A stretch of DNA of 64,000 nucleotides from JAICSD01 sp035637115 (GTDB lineage: Bacteria > Acidobacteriota > Vicinamibacteria > Vicinamibacterales > 2-12-FULL-66-21), in NCBI GenBank assembly GCA_035637115.1, contig DASPXV010000139.1:14702-78701 (forward strand), written 5' to 3'. Position numbers and translations under genes: made by a program. Shown piece by piece: positions 34,981 to 43,086 of this stretch. The notes beneath the pieces are model-generated. The model saw nothing but the letters and a program-made list of their open reading frames with translations, ran no database searches and was not told where the DNA came from. How positions within the stretch are numbered: the stretch's first letter is position 1; every line of letters starts with the position of its first letter.

Positions 34981-34987
34981 CTTCTCA

Positions 34988-36226
34988 ATGGGCCAGTTTC
35001 TGGACGACGTTCCGTTCTCGGGGATCATTCGCATCCGCGACATGATGTACAGCGTGAAGGATCCCTTTCGCCTCGACCAGGGAGACGTGAGCTTCGACAC
35101 GCCCGACACGGTGAAGACGGCAATGCACCGGGCGATCGACGAGAACCGCAGCCACTACCTCCAGACGACAGGATTGCCGCGGCTCCTGGAACTGCTCGCG
35201 GAGAAACTGCGCGATAGAAATGGAATCCCCGTCGGCGCGCCGGACGAAGTGATGGTGACGACGGGCGGCATTCATGGCCTGTTCATCACCTGCCAGGCGC
35301 TGCTCGAGCCGGGGGACGAAGTGATCATCCCCGATCCCGAGTGGCCGCCGTGCGCGGGAAACATCAAGCTGGCCCATGGCGTCGCTGTGCCGTGTTCGCT
35401 CCACGAAAAGCTTGGATGGCGGTACGACCTCGCCGAGCTCGAGTCGAAGATCACGACAAAGACGCGCGCGATCTACATCAACTCGCCGCACAATCCGACG
35501 GGTGGCGTGCTGACGCGTGCGGATATCGAAGCGATTGCCGCGATGGCGGAGCGTCGCGGTGTGTGGATTCTGTCGGACGAAGCCTACGAGGACGTCGTAT
35601 TCGATGGCGGGCAACACGTCAGCCCGGCATCGCTGCCCGGGATGTACGACCGGACCATCTCGCTATACACGTTCAGCAAGACCTACGCGATGACCGGGCT
35701 GCGACTCGGCTACGTCGCGGCAAAGGACGCGAAACTGCGCGACCGGATGAAGAAGGCGCTGTTCTACACCGCGAGCAACATCGCGTCGGTGGTGCAGTTC
35801 GGCGGCGTCGGAGCGCTCGAAGGATCGCAGGCGGCGGTCGCCACGTTCCGCGACGAGCTGCAGGCCCGCCGCGATCTGTTCTATGCGGGAATCCGGGCGC
35901 ATGCGGGTGAAATCTTCAGCGGGGAGCCGCCACGCGGCGCCTTCTACGCGTTCCTTCGCATAAATGCCGACTGGTCGCACCCTTCACGGAAGAACGAGTC
36001 CCTCTCCTGGGCAATGACGGAGTACCTGATTTCGGAAGGACGGATCGGGTGCGTGCCTGGGGTGGACTTCGGGGCGAACGGGGAAGGCTACCTGCGGTTC
36101 TGCTTCGCACGCGATCGACGCGAGCTCACAGGGGCGCTCGATTCGATGCGCGCGCTCTTCAGTTCAGCTGACCTGCCTATTTCACGTGACGTCCGCCATC
36201 GACGCGAATCGTTTCTCCCGTCATGA
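34988..36226 (+). CDS. PLP-dependent aminotransferase, class I/II
   Basis: The 412-residue fold-type I enzyme carries the class I/II signatures: VMVTTGGIHGLFITCQALLEPGDEVIIPDPEWPP, AIYINSPHNPTGGVLT (substrate carboxylate region), WILSDEAYEDVVFDG (PLP Asp) and SLYTFSKTYAMTGLRLGYV with the Schiff-base lysine in FSKTY. The conserved Arg is in YLRFCFARDR near the C terminus. The amino donor is unknown. The last 50 bp overlap the convergent SDR gene, so the C-terminal extension beyond SADLP may be a recent read-through. Confidence 0.87.
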   Translation: MGQFLDDVPFSGIIRIRDMMYSVKDPFRLDQGDVSFDTPDTVKTAMHRAIDENRSHYLQTTGLPRLLELLAEKLRDRNGIPVGAPDEVMVTTGGIHGLFITCQALLEPGDEVIIPDPEWPPCAGNIKLAHGVAVPCSLHEKLGWRYDLAELESKITTKTRAIYINSPHNPTGGVLTRADIEAIAAMAERRGVWILSDEAYEDVVFDGGQHVSPASLPGMYDRTISLYTFSKTYAMTGLRLGYVAAKDAKLRDRMKKALFYTASNIASVVQFGGVGALEGSQAAVATFRDELQARRDLFYAGIRAHAGEIFSGEPPRGAFYAFLRINADWSHPSRKNESLSWAMTEYLISEGRIGCVPGVDFGANGEGYLRFCFARDRRELTGALDSMRALFSSADLPISRDVRHRRESFLPS

Positions 36227-36917
36227 AGTCCGTTTCGATCAGGAACATGACGGCTCGGACGATCGCATCGGATCCTCCCCATTTGCCCAGCGGCGTGGCC
36301 GCTTCGACCGCACGCAGTTCTTCATCCGTCGTCCCTGGCGGCGGAATGATGGGACCTGGTGCGACGGCGTTGACAAGGATGCTATCGGCGGCCAGCTCGA
36401 GCGCGAGCGCTTCCGTCAATGCGATCGCTCCGGCCTTCGCCACGTAATAAGGAAGATATCCCGCGTATCGCGGCCGGCCGCTTGCGGCGACCCAGTCCGA
36501 GAAATTGATGATTCGGCCGCCGCCGGTGCGGCGCATGTGGGGAATCGCGGCGCGCGCGCATAAAAATGCGGCGCGCAGATCGATATCGATCGCGGCATGC
36601 CAGACGATCTCGTCCGTCTGCTCCAGGGGTACCGACGTGTAGACGGACGCCATGTTGATCAGCACGTCGAGCCGTCCGAGTGCGGCGGCAGCGCCGTCCA
36701 CGAGCGCGCGGCACTCGTCAGGGTCGCCAAGATTCGCACGCGCGACATGCGCACGGCGGCCCGCTGCGATCACGTCCGACGCGACCGATTCCGCTTCAGA
36801 TTTCGACGAGTAGTAGGAAACGGCAACGTCCATGCCGGCCGCTGCCAGCGCGCGCGCCACAGCCGCGCCGATCCGCTTGCCGCCGGTAATGAGCGCCGCC
36901 CCTCCGGCTATCTGCAT
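36177..36917 (-). CDS. Short-chain dehydrogenase/reductase, pteridine-reductase-like
   Basis: In this 246-residue SDR the nucleotide-binding motif is ALITGGKRIGAAVARALAAAG: the TGGKRIG variant of TGxxxGxG in which Arg replaces a Gly, as seen in pteridine reductases. Other signatures are LDVLINMASVY (NNAG position), the active-site Ser in RIINFSDW, Tyr-x3-Lys in YYVAKAGAIALTEAL, and the C-terminal ETIRVDGGRH. It should reduce a pteridine or carbonyl with NADPH; the exact substrate is inferred only from the motif. Confidence 0.82.
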   Translation of the reverse strand: MQIAGGAALITGGKRIGAAVARALAAAGMDVAVSYYSSKSEAESVASDVIAAGRRAHVARANLGDPDECRALVDGAAAALGRLDVLINMASVYTSVPLEQTDEIVWHAAIDIDLRAAFLCARAAIPHMRRTGGGRIINFSDWVAASGRPRYAGYLPYYVAKAGAIALTEALALELAADSILVNAVAPGPIIPPPGTTDEELRAVEAATPLGKWGGSDAIVRAVMFLIETDFMTGETIRVDGGRHVK

Positions 36918-36920
36918 CGA

Positions 36921-37535
36921 TCAGGCTTCGATCTTTCCGACGAGGACCAGCCCGAAGCGCATCACGCCTCCCTGGACCGGAACCTCCATGACGATCGCCT
37001 TGTGACCGAGCTCAGTGGTGTGGACGCTCAACGTGGCCTCGGACGCGACGGGAGGATCGATGCTCCACACCGCAGGATGCGATCCGCCGATCGTCTCCTT
37101 GGAGATCTCGACGGTGCCCTTGTGGCCGCGCGGCGCGGGGTCGGTATCGGCGGCGGCGGGAGAGAGGAGCAGGAACTCGCGGAATGGTGAGACGCCGAGA
37201 TGATCGCCGTTCGCCGGCTGAATGCCGTATCTCAGCGTATAGGTTCCCGGCTTGATGACGCGGCCCCGGATGTCGCGGAAGTCCTTCTCGATCTTTACCG
37301 CACCGACCAGCGATCCTTCCGCGAGGTCCGCCCATCCCGCCGCTGCGGACTTGATCCCCAGCTCCTTCACCCACCAGAACGTCAGCGTGTTCGCATTCAC
37401 CGACACGCGGACGCCGCCGGGGGACAACAGTGCAGAGACACCGGACGCGATTTCCGCTGGAACCGGATCGCTGTGCTTTGTTCCGACTGGATCGGCGGAT
37501 TGGAGAAGAACGAGCGAGACAAGTACTATCAGCAT
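36921..37535 (-). CDS. Secreted hypothetical protein (DUF2911-like)
   Basis: The product has about 204 residues with a signal peptide (MLIVLVSLVLLQSADPVG). Its body contains VSVNANTLTFWWVKELGIKS, IKPGTYTLRYGIQPANGDHLGVSPFREFLLLSP and SEATLSVHTTELGHKAIVMEVPVQGG, a beta-sandwich-like layout similar to DUF2911-type periplasmic proteins of unknown role. It ends 3 bp before the SDR start, so it is probably the first gene of a two-gene unit. The ATG at 37535 is preferred because the signal peptide begins there; a GTG at 37562 would add nine residues. Confidence 0.6.
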   Translation of the reverse strand: MLIVLVSLVLLQSADPVGTKHSDPVPAEIASGVSALLSPGGVRVSVNANTLTFWWVKELGIKSAAAGWADLAEGSLVGAVKIEKDFRDIRGRVIKPGTYTLRYGIQPANGDHLGVSPFREFLLLSPAAADTDPAPRGHKGTVEISKETIGGSHPAVWSIDPPVASEATLSVHTTELGHKAIVMEVPVQGGVMRFGLVLVGKIEA

Positions 37536-37625
37536 GTGCGAAAAGGAGCCCGCAAAGAACACTTCATGAAAATGATCTCTGCGAGCTCTGCGGCCTCTGC
37601 GCGATGTCGTGCGTGGCTGTTGTCG

Positions 37626-38285
37626 CTACTTGAGCTCGAACGTGCCATAGAACGACGCGCGCTTGTCGCCCAGCGACCACTGCGTGCCGAGCGATGAGCC
37701 AGACCACGCTTCAGATTTCGTGTGACCCAGCGCCGAGTTGGTCACCCTCGCGAGCGGGGTGTACCACTGAAGCGCGCCGCAGGTCGGCGAGTGGTCCACC
37801 TTCGTGGCGACTTCGAGCGACGCTTCGCCGGCGGTGACAGCGAGACCGTCCGCGTCACGGTGGAACGCGATCGGAACCGCCTTCACGTCTACGACCTCGC
37901 GAACGATAGGTGACAGCGATTTCGCGAGCGTGACGAGCGCCTCGCGCTGCGCCGCATTCGCGCGATCGTCGACGCGCAGAGCCGCGCGGATCTTCGTCGG
38001 CGCGACGCCGCCGATTTCGTGGGTGCCGAGGTTCACGTCGGCGGCAACGACCGCAACGACTGAGAGGCCGTCGATCGACACGCCGTTGACCGTGCCATGG
38101 CCGACGCGCCACGCGAGGATCGCCTCCCGCCCCGCCGCTTCGCCTTCGCTGCCCTGGATGCAGCCGCCGGCGAAGACCTCCGCGGTCCGGGCCTCGACGT
38201 AGTCACCATTCACGATCGTGGCGCCGCTGGCCGAGAGGAACGCCGGAACCGCCGCTATCATCACTGCGAAAAGAGTCTTGCGCAT
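37626..38285 (-). CDS. Secreted DUF1326-like protein
   Basis: The 219-residue protein has a signal peptide (MRKTLFAVMIAAVPAFLSASG), then NGDYVEARTAEVFAGGC, AWRVGHGTVNGVSIDGLSVVAVV and LRVDDRANAAQREALVTLAKSLSP, which follow the pattern of DUF1326 proteins (an N-terminal Cys-containing strand, W-x-I-x-G, DxRA-x3-QREAL). DUF1326 is of unknown function. The GAAGGTGG ribosome-binding site precedes the ATG at 38285. The upstream gap holds a remarkable tandem-repeat element. Confidence 0.65.
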   Translation of the reverse strand: MRKTLFAVMIAAVPAFLSASGATIVNGDYVEARTAEVFAGGCIQGSEGEAAGREAILAWRVGHGTVNGVSIDGLSVVAVVAADVNLGTHEIGGVAPTKIRAALRVDDRANAAQREALVTLAKSLSPIVREVVDVKAVPIAFHRDADGLAVTAGEASLEVATKVDHSPTCGALQWYTPLARVTNSALGHTKSEAWSGSSLGTQWSLGDKRASFYGTFELK

Positions 38286-38303
38286 ATCCACCTTCTTGAT
38301 CTC

Positions 38304-38424
38304 CCGCCTGAAGGCGGAAGCTACAAAGCTCTCTCTTGGAGCCACTAAAGCTCTCTCTTGGAGCCACTAAAGCTCTCTGTTGGAGCTACTCAGTCTCTCT
38401 ATTGTAGCTTCCGGCTTTAGCCGG
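38304..38424. repeat. Hairpin-bounded array of four ~22-bp tandem repeats
   Basis: Four units of 21-22 bp (38321-38341, 38342-38363, 38364-38385, 38386-38407) share CTACTAAAGCTCTCTCTTGG, with decay in the last. The array is flanked by CCGCCT-GA-AGGCGG (38304-38317) and CCGGCT-TT-AGCCGG (38411-38424), two perfect 6-bp stems. An 11-bp perfect inverted repeat (38316-38326 and 38402-38412, core GAAGCTACAA) encloses the units. No ORF. Confidence 0.7.
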
Positions 38425-38427
38425 AAG

Positions 38428-38655
38428 TTAGTGCTCGCAGCAGCCTCTGCCGTGACCGCACGCTTCGGCATTCACAGGAAGCCCATCCGGGCCAAACGCC
38501 TTCTGCGTGCAGGCGCACCAGAAAGCGGTCGCCTCGATAGGGTCGCGGTAGAGCGCCATCTCCTCCGGGTGCGAGTCCGCCTCAGCGTACATCCCCTTGT
38601 GCCGGAGCTTCACGCAGTGTGACGGCCCGACATGGCGCGAATGCAAGGTGTTCAT
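38428..38655 (-). CDS. Small Cys/His-rich protein in a molybdenum hydroxylase operon
   Basis: The 75-residue protein has seven His and five Cys: HSRHVGPSHCVKLRHKGMYAEADSH in the N-terminal part, WCACTQKAFGPDG in the middle, and the C terminus ACGHGRGCCEH. The clustered ligands suggest metal binding, and the sequence is otherwise compact and soluble. Its ATG overlaps the stop of the FAD-subunit gene as ATGA, so it is the last gene of the operon and probably cotranslated. It could be a small metal carrier or an assembly factor; no family name recognised. Confidence 0.7.
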   Translation of the reverse strand: MNTLHSRHVGPSHCVKLRHKGMYAEADSHPEEMALYRDPIEATAFWCACTQKAFGPDGLPVNAEACGHGRGCCEH

Positions 38656-39641
38656 GCCCAGTTCCCCTTCAGCCCGGCGGCCAGCATGATTGCGCGCTTC
38701 ACCGTGGTGCGCGCGATCTGGATCTTGTAGGCGTTTAGCGTCATCGCCTTGGCGCCCTGCACCGCGGCGTCCGCCGCTTCCATCGCGAGCTGTTCGGTGA
38801 TCGCCTTCCCGGCGAGCGCTCGCTCTGCGCCAGATGCGCGCCACGGAATCGGCGCCACCGCGCCCATGACGACGCGGGCGCCGCGAATCGTGGTTCCGCT
38901 CATGTCGAGCGCGACGGTTGCGGTCGCGAGCGGCCAGTCGTGCGACTGCTTGTAGCGCACTTCGTACGTCGCGCTCTTCGCACCCCCGGGCGCCGGAAGG
39001 ATCATGTGCGTCATCAGCTCGTTCGGCTGCAGCACCGTTTCCCCGAACAGGTTGCGATCCGGCATCAGGAAGTACTCGCCGGCTGGCACTTCGCGTTCGC
39101 CCGCTGGCCCCGCCACCCGGAACTTCGCGCCGAGCGCAACGGCTGGAACCGCAAGGCTCGACGGATGCACGATGTGACACGGACCATCGCCGAAGATCGC
39201 GTGGTACTGGTTTTCGCCGTCGACGGCGAAGCAACGCGAACCGCCCTTCTTGAGGCAGTCGAATTCTTCGTTGCGGAAGTACCAGCAGCGCGGACGCTGG
39301 TTGATGTTCCCCCCCACCGTGCCCGCATTGCGGATCTGTGGCGTACCGACTTCGGCCGCCGCCTGCGCGAGCGCCGGATACATCCGCGCGACGTCCGCGT
39401 GCGCGGCGAGATCCGCGACCGTGACAGCCGCGCCAATGCGCAGCCCGCCGTCAGCCGTTTTCGCGATCGCCTTGTCGAGGTTCTTCACGTTGACGAGCCG
39501 ATCCGGCTGCGCGATGTAGTCCTTCATCAGCGCGAGCAGATCCATCCCGCCAGCCACGGGCAGGAACTTGCCGCGCTCGGGGCCGAGGGCCGCGATGGCT
39601 TCCTTCTCGTTCGCGGCGTTGACGTATGCAAAGGGCTTCAC
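38652..39641 (-). CDS. Molybdenum hydroxylase FAD-binding subunit, YagS/PaoB-like
   Basis: The 329-residue subunit of the xanthine dehydrogenase family has FAD-binding segments LPVAGGMDLLALMKD and IRNAGTVGGNINQRPRC. The Cys cluster that follows (RCWYFRNEEFDCLKKGGSRCFAV and DGPCHIVHPSSLA) matches the extra [4Fe-4S] centre found in YagS/PaoB, distinguishing it from plain CoxM-type subunits. It passes electrons between the molybdenum subunit and an acceptor via FAD. It starts with GTG overlapping the large subunit stop. Confidence 0.88.
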   Translation of the reverse strand: MKPFAYVNAANEKEAIAALGPERGKFLPVAGGMDLLALMKDYIAQPDRLVNVKNLDKAIAKTADGGLRIGAAVTVADLAAHADVARMYPALAQAAAEVGTPQIRNAGTVGGNINQRPRCWYFRNEEFDCLKKGGSRCFAVDGENQYHAIFGDGPCHIVHPSSLAVPAVALGAKFRVAGPAGEREVPAGEYFLMPDRNLFGETVLQPNELMTHMILPAPGGAKSATYEVRYKQSHDWPLATATVALDMSGTTIRGARVVMGAVAPIPWRASGAERALAGKAITEQLAMEAADAAVQGAKAMTLNAYKIQIARTTVKRAIMLAAGLKGNWA

Positions 39642-41875
39642 AGCGTCCCTCCCGCGCGCTCCTGCTGGAGTGCCGCCAGCACCGTATCGGGTGTTACAGG
39701 CAATTTCCTGATGCGCACGCCGGTCGCGTTCGAGACGGCGTTGGCAATCGCCGCCGCCGTGGAGATGACGGGCGGCTCGCCAAGGCCGATGACGCCACGG
39801 TCCGGCTGATCGACGAGTGTGATGTCGATCACCGGGATGTCAGAGATCCCCGGCACCAGGTACCACTCCATGTTCGGGTTCACCATCTTCGCGGTGTTGC
39901 GATCGAGGATGCGGTTCTCGAACAGCGCGAAGCCGAGCCCCATGATGATGCCGCCGTACATCTGGCTCTCGGCGGTCAGCTTGTCGACGATCATCCCGCA
40001 GTCCTGGACCGACACTATTTTCTTCACGCGCGTCACGCCGGTCTCGATATCCACTTCGACGTCCGCAAATTGCACGCCGCTGGTTCCCACGCTCGAGAGT
40101 CCCTGCGTCCATTCGCCATTCGCCTGGATCGGCGTCGTCCCCAGCAGCTTGCACGCATCCTTCCAGGCCATCCCCTTTGCGGGCGTGCCCTTCACCTGGA
40201 TGCGTCCTCCCTTGGCTTCCAGCGCGTCGGCCGTCACGCCAAGCTGCGGCGCCACGCGCGTGAACAGTTCCTTCAGCGCATTCTCCGCGGACACGCGCAC
40301 GGTTGGGGAGACCGATCCAACGGTGATGCTGCCGCCGCTGCCTGGAGCGAAGGGATAGTTCGTGTCGCCAATCGCCGCGGTGACGGCGTTCAGCGGCAGT
40401 CCCATCGTTTCCGCCGCGATCATCGCGATAACCGTACGGGTGCCGGTGCCGATGTCCTGCGTCGAGATTTTGGTCGTGACGCTGCCATCAGGCTGGATTT
40501 CGCACATCGCGCGCGTGGAGCGATTGCCGCCGCCGGCCCACCGGTTCGCCGCGCAGCCGAGGCCGCGCTTGATCGGTCCCGCAGTGGCGTCGCCTGTGGG
40601 GTGCCGGCGGTTCCAGCCGATCTTCTCGGCACCGATGGGGAAATATTTCTTCCACTGGTAGTTTGGCGCCTCCGGCTGCACGTTGCGCATGCGCAGCTCG
40701 AGGGGATCCATGCGGAGCCGATCCGCGAGCTCGTCGATCACCGTTTCAGTAATGAAGCACGCCTGCGGATGGCCCGGTGCGCGGAACGCGCGCTGAGGAC
40801 CGGCGTTCGTATAGACGTCGCGGTGCGACTGCCGGCGCGCGGGGAAGACGTAGACGTTGTACGGCACGGTGAAGCCGGCGCCCTGCCCCGCGCCACCGGT
40901 GCCCCAGGTTTCCGAATCCCATGCCAGGAACTTGCCTTGCGCGTCCACGCCGGCCTTCACCTTCGCGAATGCAGACGGCCGGTTCCCGGTGATCAGGTGC
41001 TCGTGCTTGCGATCGAGCATGATCTTCACCGGCGCGCCCGCCGCTTTTGCCAGCTTCGCGGCGATCACGAGCTGCACGTCCGCACCGAGCTTGCTGCCGA
41101 ATCCTCCGCCCATGTACTCGGTGATCACGCGCGCGTTCGGCTTCGGGATGCCGAGCGCGTCCGCGATGCCGTCACGCGACGCGTTCACGCCCTGCGTCGA
41201 CACGTACATCGTGAGCTTGTCGCCTTCCCACTCGGCGATCCCGCCATGCGTTTCCAGCGACGTGTGGGTCTGCACTTGCGTTGCGTACACGCCTTCGACG
41301 ATGTGGGCCGCTGTCTTCAGCGCAGCCTCTACGTCCCCTTCGGCGGACGTATTGACTTTCGAAACATTCCCTGACGAGAACGCCTGCGGCGCGTTCGGAC
41401 TCATCGCCTGCTCGACCGTCGCGAGCGGCTGGAGCACTTCGTACTCCACTTTGATCAGACGCATCGCGTCGCGCGCGGCCTCTTCCGTGATCGCGGCGAC
41501 TGCGGCAACTTCCTCACCCTGGTAGTTGATAGTCGCCTTCGCGGGGTCCGCCGGATCCTTGATGACGATCGCCGCCTTCACTCCAGGGACGGCTTTCGCG
41601 GCGGCGAGATCGATGGCCTTCACGCGCGCGCGCGGATGCGGCGATCCGAGGATCTCGCCGTAGAGCATGCCGGGCCGGATGATGTCGTAGCTGTACTTCG
41701 CCCGTCCGGCGGCCTTGTCCGGACCGTCGAGACGTTTGATCGACTTGCCGAGGAGCACGCGATCCGCGACGGGCGGCCAGCTGCGCGGCGGACCGGCGGG
41801 GGGCTGCTGCACTTGCTGCTGCGGCTGTCCTCCGCCTGCTGGCGGCGGCGCGGGCGGCTGCTGCTGCTTAGCCAC
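39638..41875 (-). CDS. Molybdenum hydroxylase large subunit, YagR/PaoC-like
   Basis: The 745-residue molybdopterin-binding subunit has a Pro/Gln-rich N terminus (residues 1-35), then VLLGKSIKRLDGPDKAAGRAKYSYDI. MPT-binding stretches include GGGFGSKLG, QRAFRAPGHPQACFITETVIDELA and TQDIGTGTRT. The catalytic Glu lies in VIGLGEPPVISTA near the C terminus. The reaction is hydroxylation of an aldehyde or N-heterocycle with water as oxygen donor; an aldehyde substrate is likely by similarity to PaoABC. The GTG start overlaps the stop of the 2Fe-2S subunit gene by 8 bp. Confidence 0.9.
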   Translation of the reverse strand: MAKQQQPPAPPPAGGGQPQQQVQQPPAGPPRSWPPVADRVLLGKSIKRLDGPDKAAGRAKYSYDIIRPGMLYGEILGSPHPRARVKAIDLAAAKAVPGVKAAIVIKDPADPAKATINYQGEEVAAVAAITEEAARDAMRLIKVEYEVLQPLATVEQAMSPNAPQAFSSGNVSKVNTSAEGDVEAALKTAAHIVEGVYATQVQTHTSLETHGGIAEWEGDKLTMYVSTQGVNASRDGIADALGIPKPNARVITEYMGGGFGSKLGADVQLVIAAKLAKAAGAPVKIMLDRKHEHLITGNRPSAFAKVKAGVDAQGKFLAWDSETWGTGGAGQGAGFTVPYNVYVFPARRQSHRDVYTNAGPQRAFRAPGHPQACFITETVIDELADRLRMDPLELRMRNVQPEAPNYQWKKYFPIGAEKIGWNRRHPTGDATAGPIKRGLGCAANRWAGGGNRSTRAMCEIQPDGSVTTKISTQDIGTGTRTVIAMIAAETMGLPLNAVTAAIGDTNYPFAPGSGGSITVGSVSPTVRVSAENALKELFTRVAPQLGVTADALEAKGGRIQVKGTPAKGMAWKDACKLLGTTPIQANGEWTQGLSSVGTSGVQFADVEVDIETGVTRVKKIVSVQDCGMIVDKLTAESQMYGGIIMGLGFALFENRILDRNTAKMVNPNMEWYLVPGISDIPVIDITLVDQPDRGVIGLGEPPVISTAAAIANAVSNATGVRIRKLPVTPDTVLAALQQERAGGTL

Positions 41876-42476
41876 GCTTCACCCCCGAATTCAACGCGGC
41901 TTCGAGCACGCGGACGTAGGTGCCGCAGCGGCAGATGTTGCCGTCGAGCGCGCGTTTCGCCTGCTCGGCGGTCGGGTTCGGCGTCTTCTCGAGAAGCGCG
42001 ACCGTCGCGGTGACGAAGCCCGGCGTGCAGAAGCCGCACATCAGGCCGTCCTTCTCGCAGAACGCCTGCTGCACGGGATGCAGCACGGTGCCCTGCGTGA
42101 AACTCTCCACGGTCCGAATCTTCTTGCCCTGCGCTTCGATTGCGAGCGTCGAGCAGGCGTAGATCGTCTTGCCGTCGACGATCATCGTGCACGCGCCGCA
42201 CGCGCCGCGATCGCAGACGCGCTTCACACCGGTCATCGGTGGATTGAACCGCGTCCGCAACGCGTCGAGCAGCGTCACGCGAGGCTCGATCTCGAGCCGG
42301 TGCACCTGGCCGTTGACGTTCAGCGTCACCGGCACGGGGCCGGGACCGAGAACGTTGACGCCCTGCGCGTCCACCGCGGGAGCTTTGGCGAGCACGCCCG
42401 CCGCGACGCCACCGGCGCCCACGGTTTTCAGAAAGCTACGCCGGCTGAAGCCCGGCTCGTCTTTACGTCTGGGCAT
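41868..42476 (-). CDS. Molybdenum hydroxylase 2Fe-2S subunit, Tat-exported (YagT/PaoA-like)
   Basis: The 202-residue protein has a Tat signal (FSRRSFLKTVGAGGVAAG). The N-terminal plant-type [2Fe-2S] domain has Cys88, 93, 96 and 108 (VCDRGACGACTM and YACSTLAIE). The C-terminal four-helix [2Fe-2S] domain has MCGFCTPGFVTA and ICRCGTYVRV. The Tat signal would carry the folded, cofactor-loaded heterotrimer to the periplasm. First gene of the trio, all with overlapping ends, so one operon. Confidence 0.92.
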   Translation of the reverse strand: MPRRKDEPGFSRRSFLKTVGAGGVAAGVLAKAPAVDAQGVNVLGPGPVPVTLNVNGQVHRLEIEPRVTLLDALRTRFNPPMTGVKRVCDRGACGACTMIVDGKTIYACSTLAIEAQGKKIRTVESFTQGTVLHPVQQAFCEKDGLMCGFCTPGFVTATVALLEKTPNPTAEQAKRALDGNICRCGTYVRVLEAALNSGVKRG

Positions 42477-42513
42477 TGGAAAAACCTTTCGACATCGCGC
42501 GATTCTACTGCAG

Positions 42514-42981
42514 CTAGACCTTCCTCATTCGCGCGCGGCCGCGCGCTCTCGCTTCCTGGGTCTGGCTGCGCCACTCGTCCACTGATAGGCCGCCGGAGCC
42601 ACTCAGCATGAGGCACAGGAGACCTCCGAACAGGACGAGCGCGTACTCGATGCCGTGACCGCGTCCGCCGGTGCCGCTCCAGTTCATGAAAAAGCCGTTC
42701 GCGTAGTGGACTTTCCAGATCGCGACACCCATGTCGATCGCCAGCGCCAGCGATACCCATGGCGTTAACCAGCCCAGCATCAAGAGGATGCCGCCGCCGA
42801 GCTCAGTAACTGTCAAAAGAATGGCCAGCGGGTACGCAAAGGGCAGTCCGAGGCTGGTCAGCAGCCGGGCAGTGCCGTTCAGGCCTGGCCCGCCCCACAG
42901 TCCGAGCAGCTTCTGCAAGCCGTGGGCAATGAATACCGCCGCTGTACACAAGCGGAGCGCGGTCAGCCCGTACGGTCGCAT
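42514..42981 (-). CDS. DoxX family membrane protein
   Basis: The 155-residue protein with four membrane helices starts MRPYGLTALRLCTAAVFIAHGLQKL, the typical first helix of DoxX proteins (R-x2-A/V-x4-I-x-HG-x-QK). Helix-loop landmarks are LPFAYPLAILLTVTELGGGILLMLGWLTPW and HYANGFFMNWSGTGG. Family members have roles in thiosulfate oxidation or redox stress, mostly undefined. It lies 37 bp upstream of the 2Fe-2S subunit gene and is likely cotranscribed with the molybdenum hydroxylase operon. Confidence 0.82.
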   Translation of the reverse strand: MRPYGLTALRLCTAAVFIAHGLQKLLGLWGGPGLNGTARLLTSLGLPFAYPLAILLTVTELGGGILLMLGWLTPWVSLALAIDMGVAIWKVHYANGFFMNWSGTGGRGHGIEYALVLFGGLLCLMLSGSGGLSVDEWRSQTQEARARGRARMRKV

Positions 42982-43086
42982 TCCCGCGTATTTTGCACCA
43001 GGAATGGTGCTTTTGGCTTTCCCACCTTCGCACGCGCGTGAAATACTGCGCGTGCTGCGGTGGGCTGTTCAGATTCTGGAGGCCGG

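Noticed and set aside
38321..38407. CRISPR array
   Set aside because: Repeats are directly adjacent with no unique spacers and only four units; no cas genes in the window.
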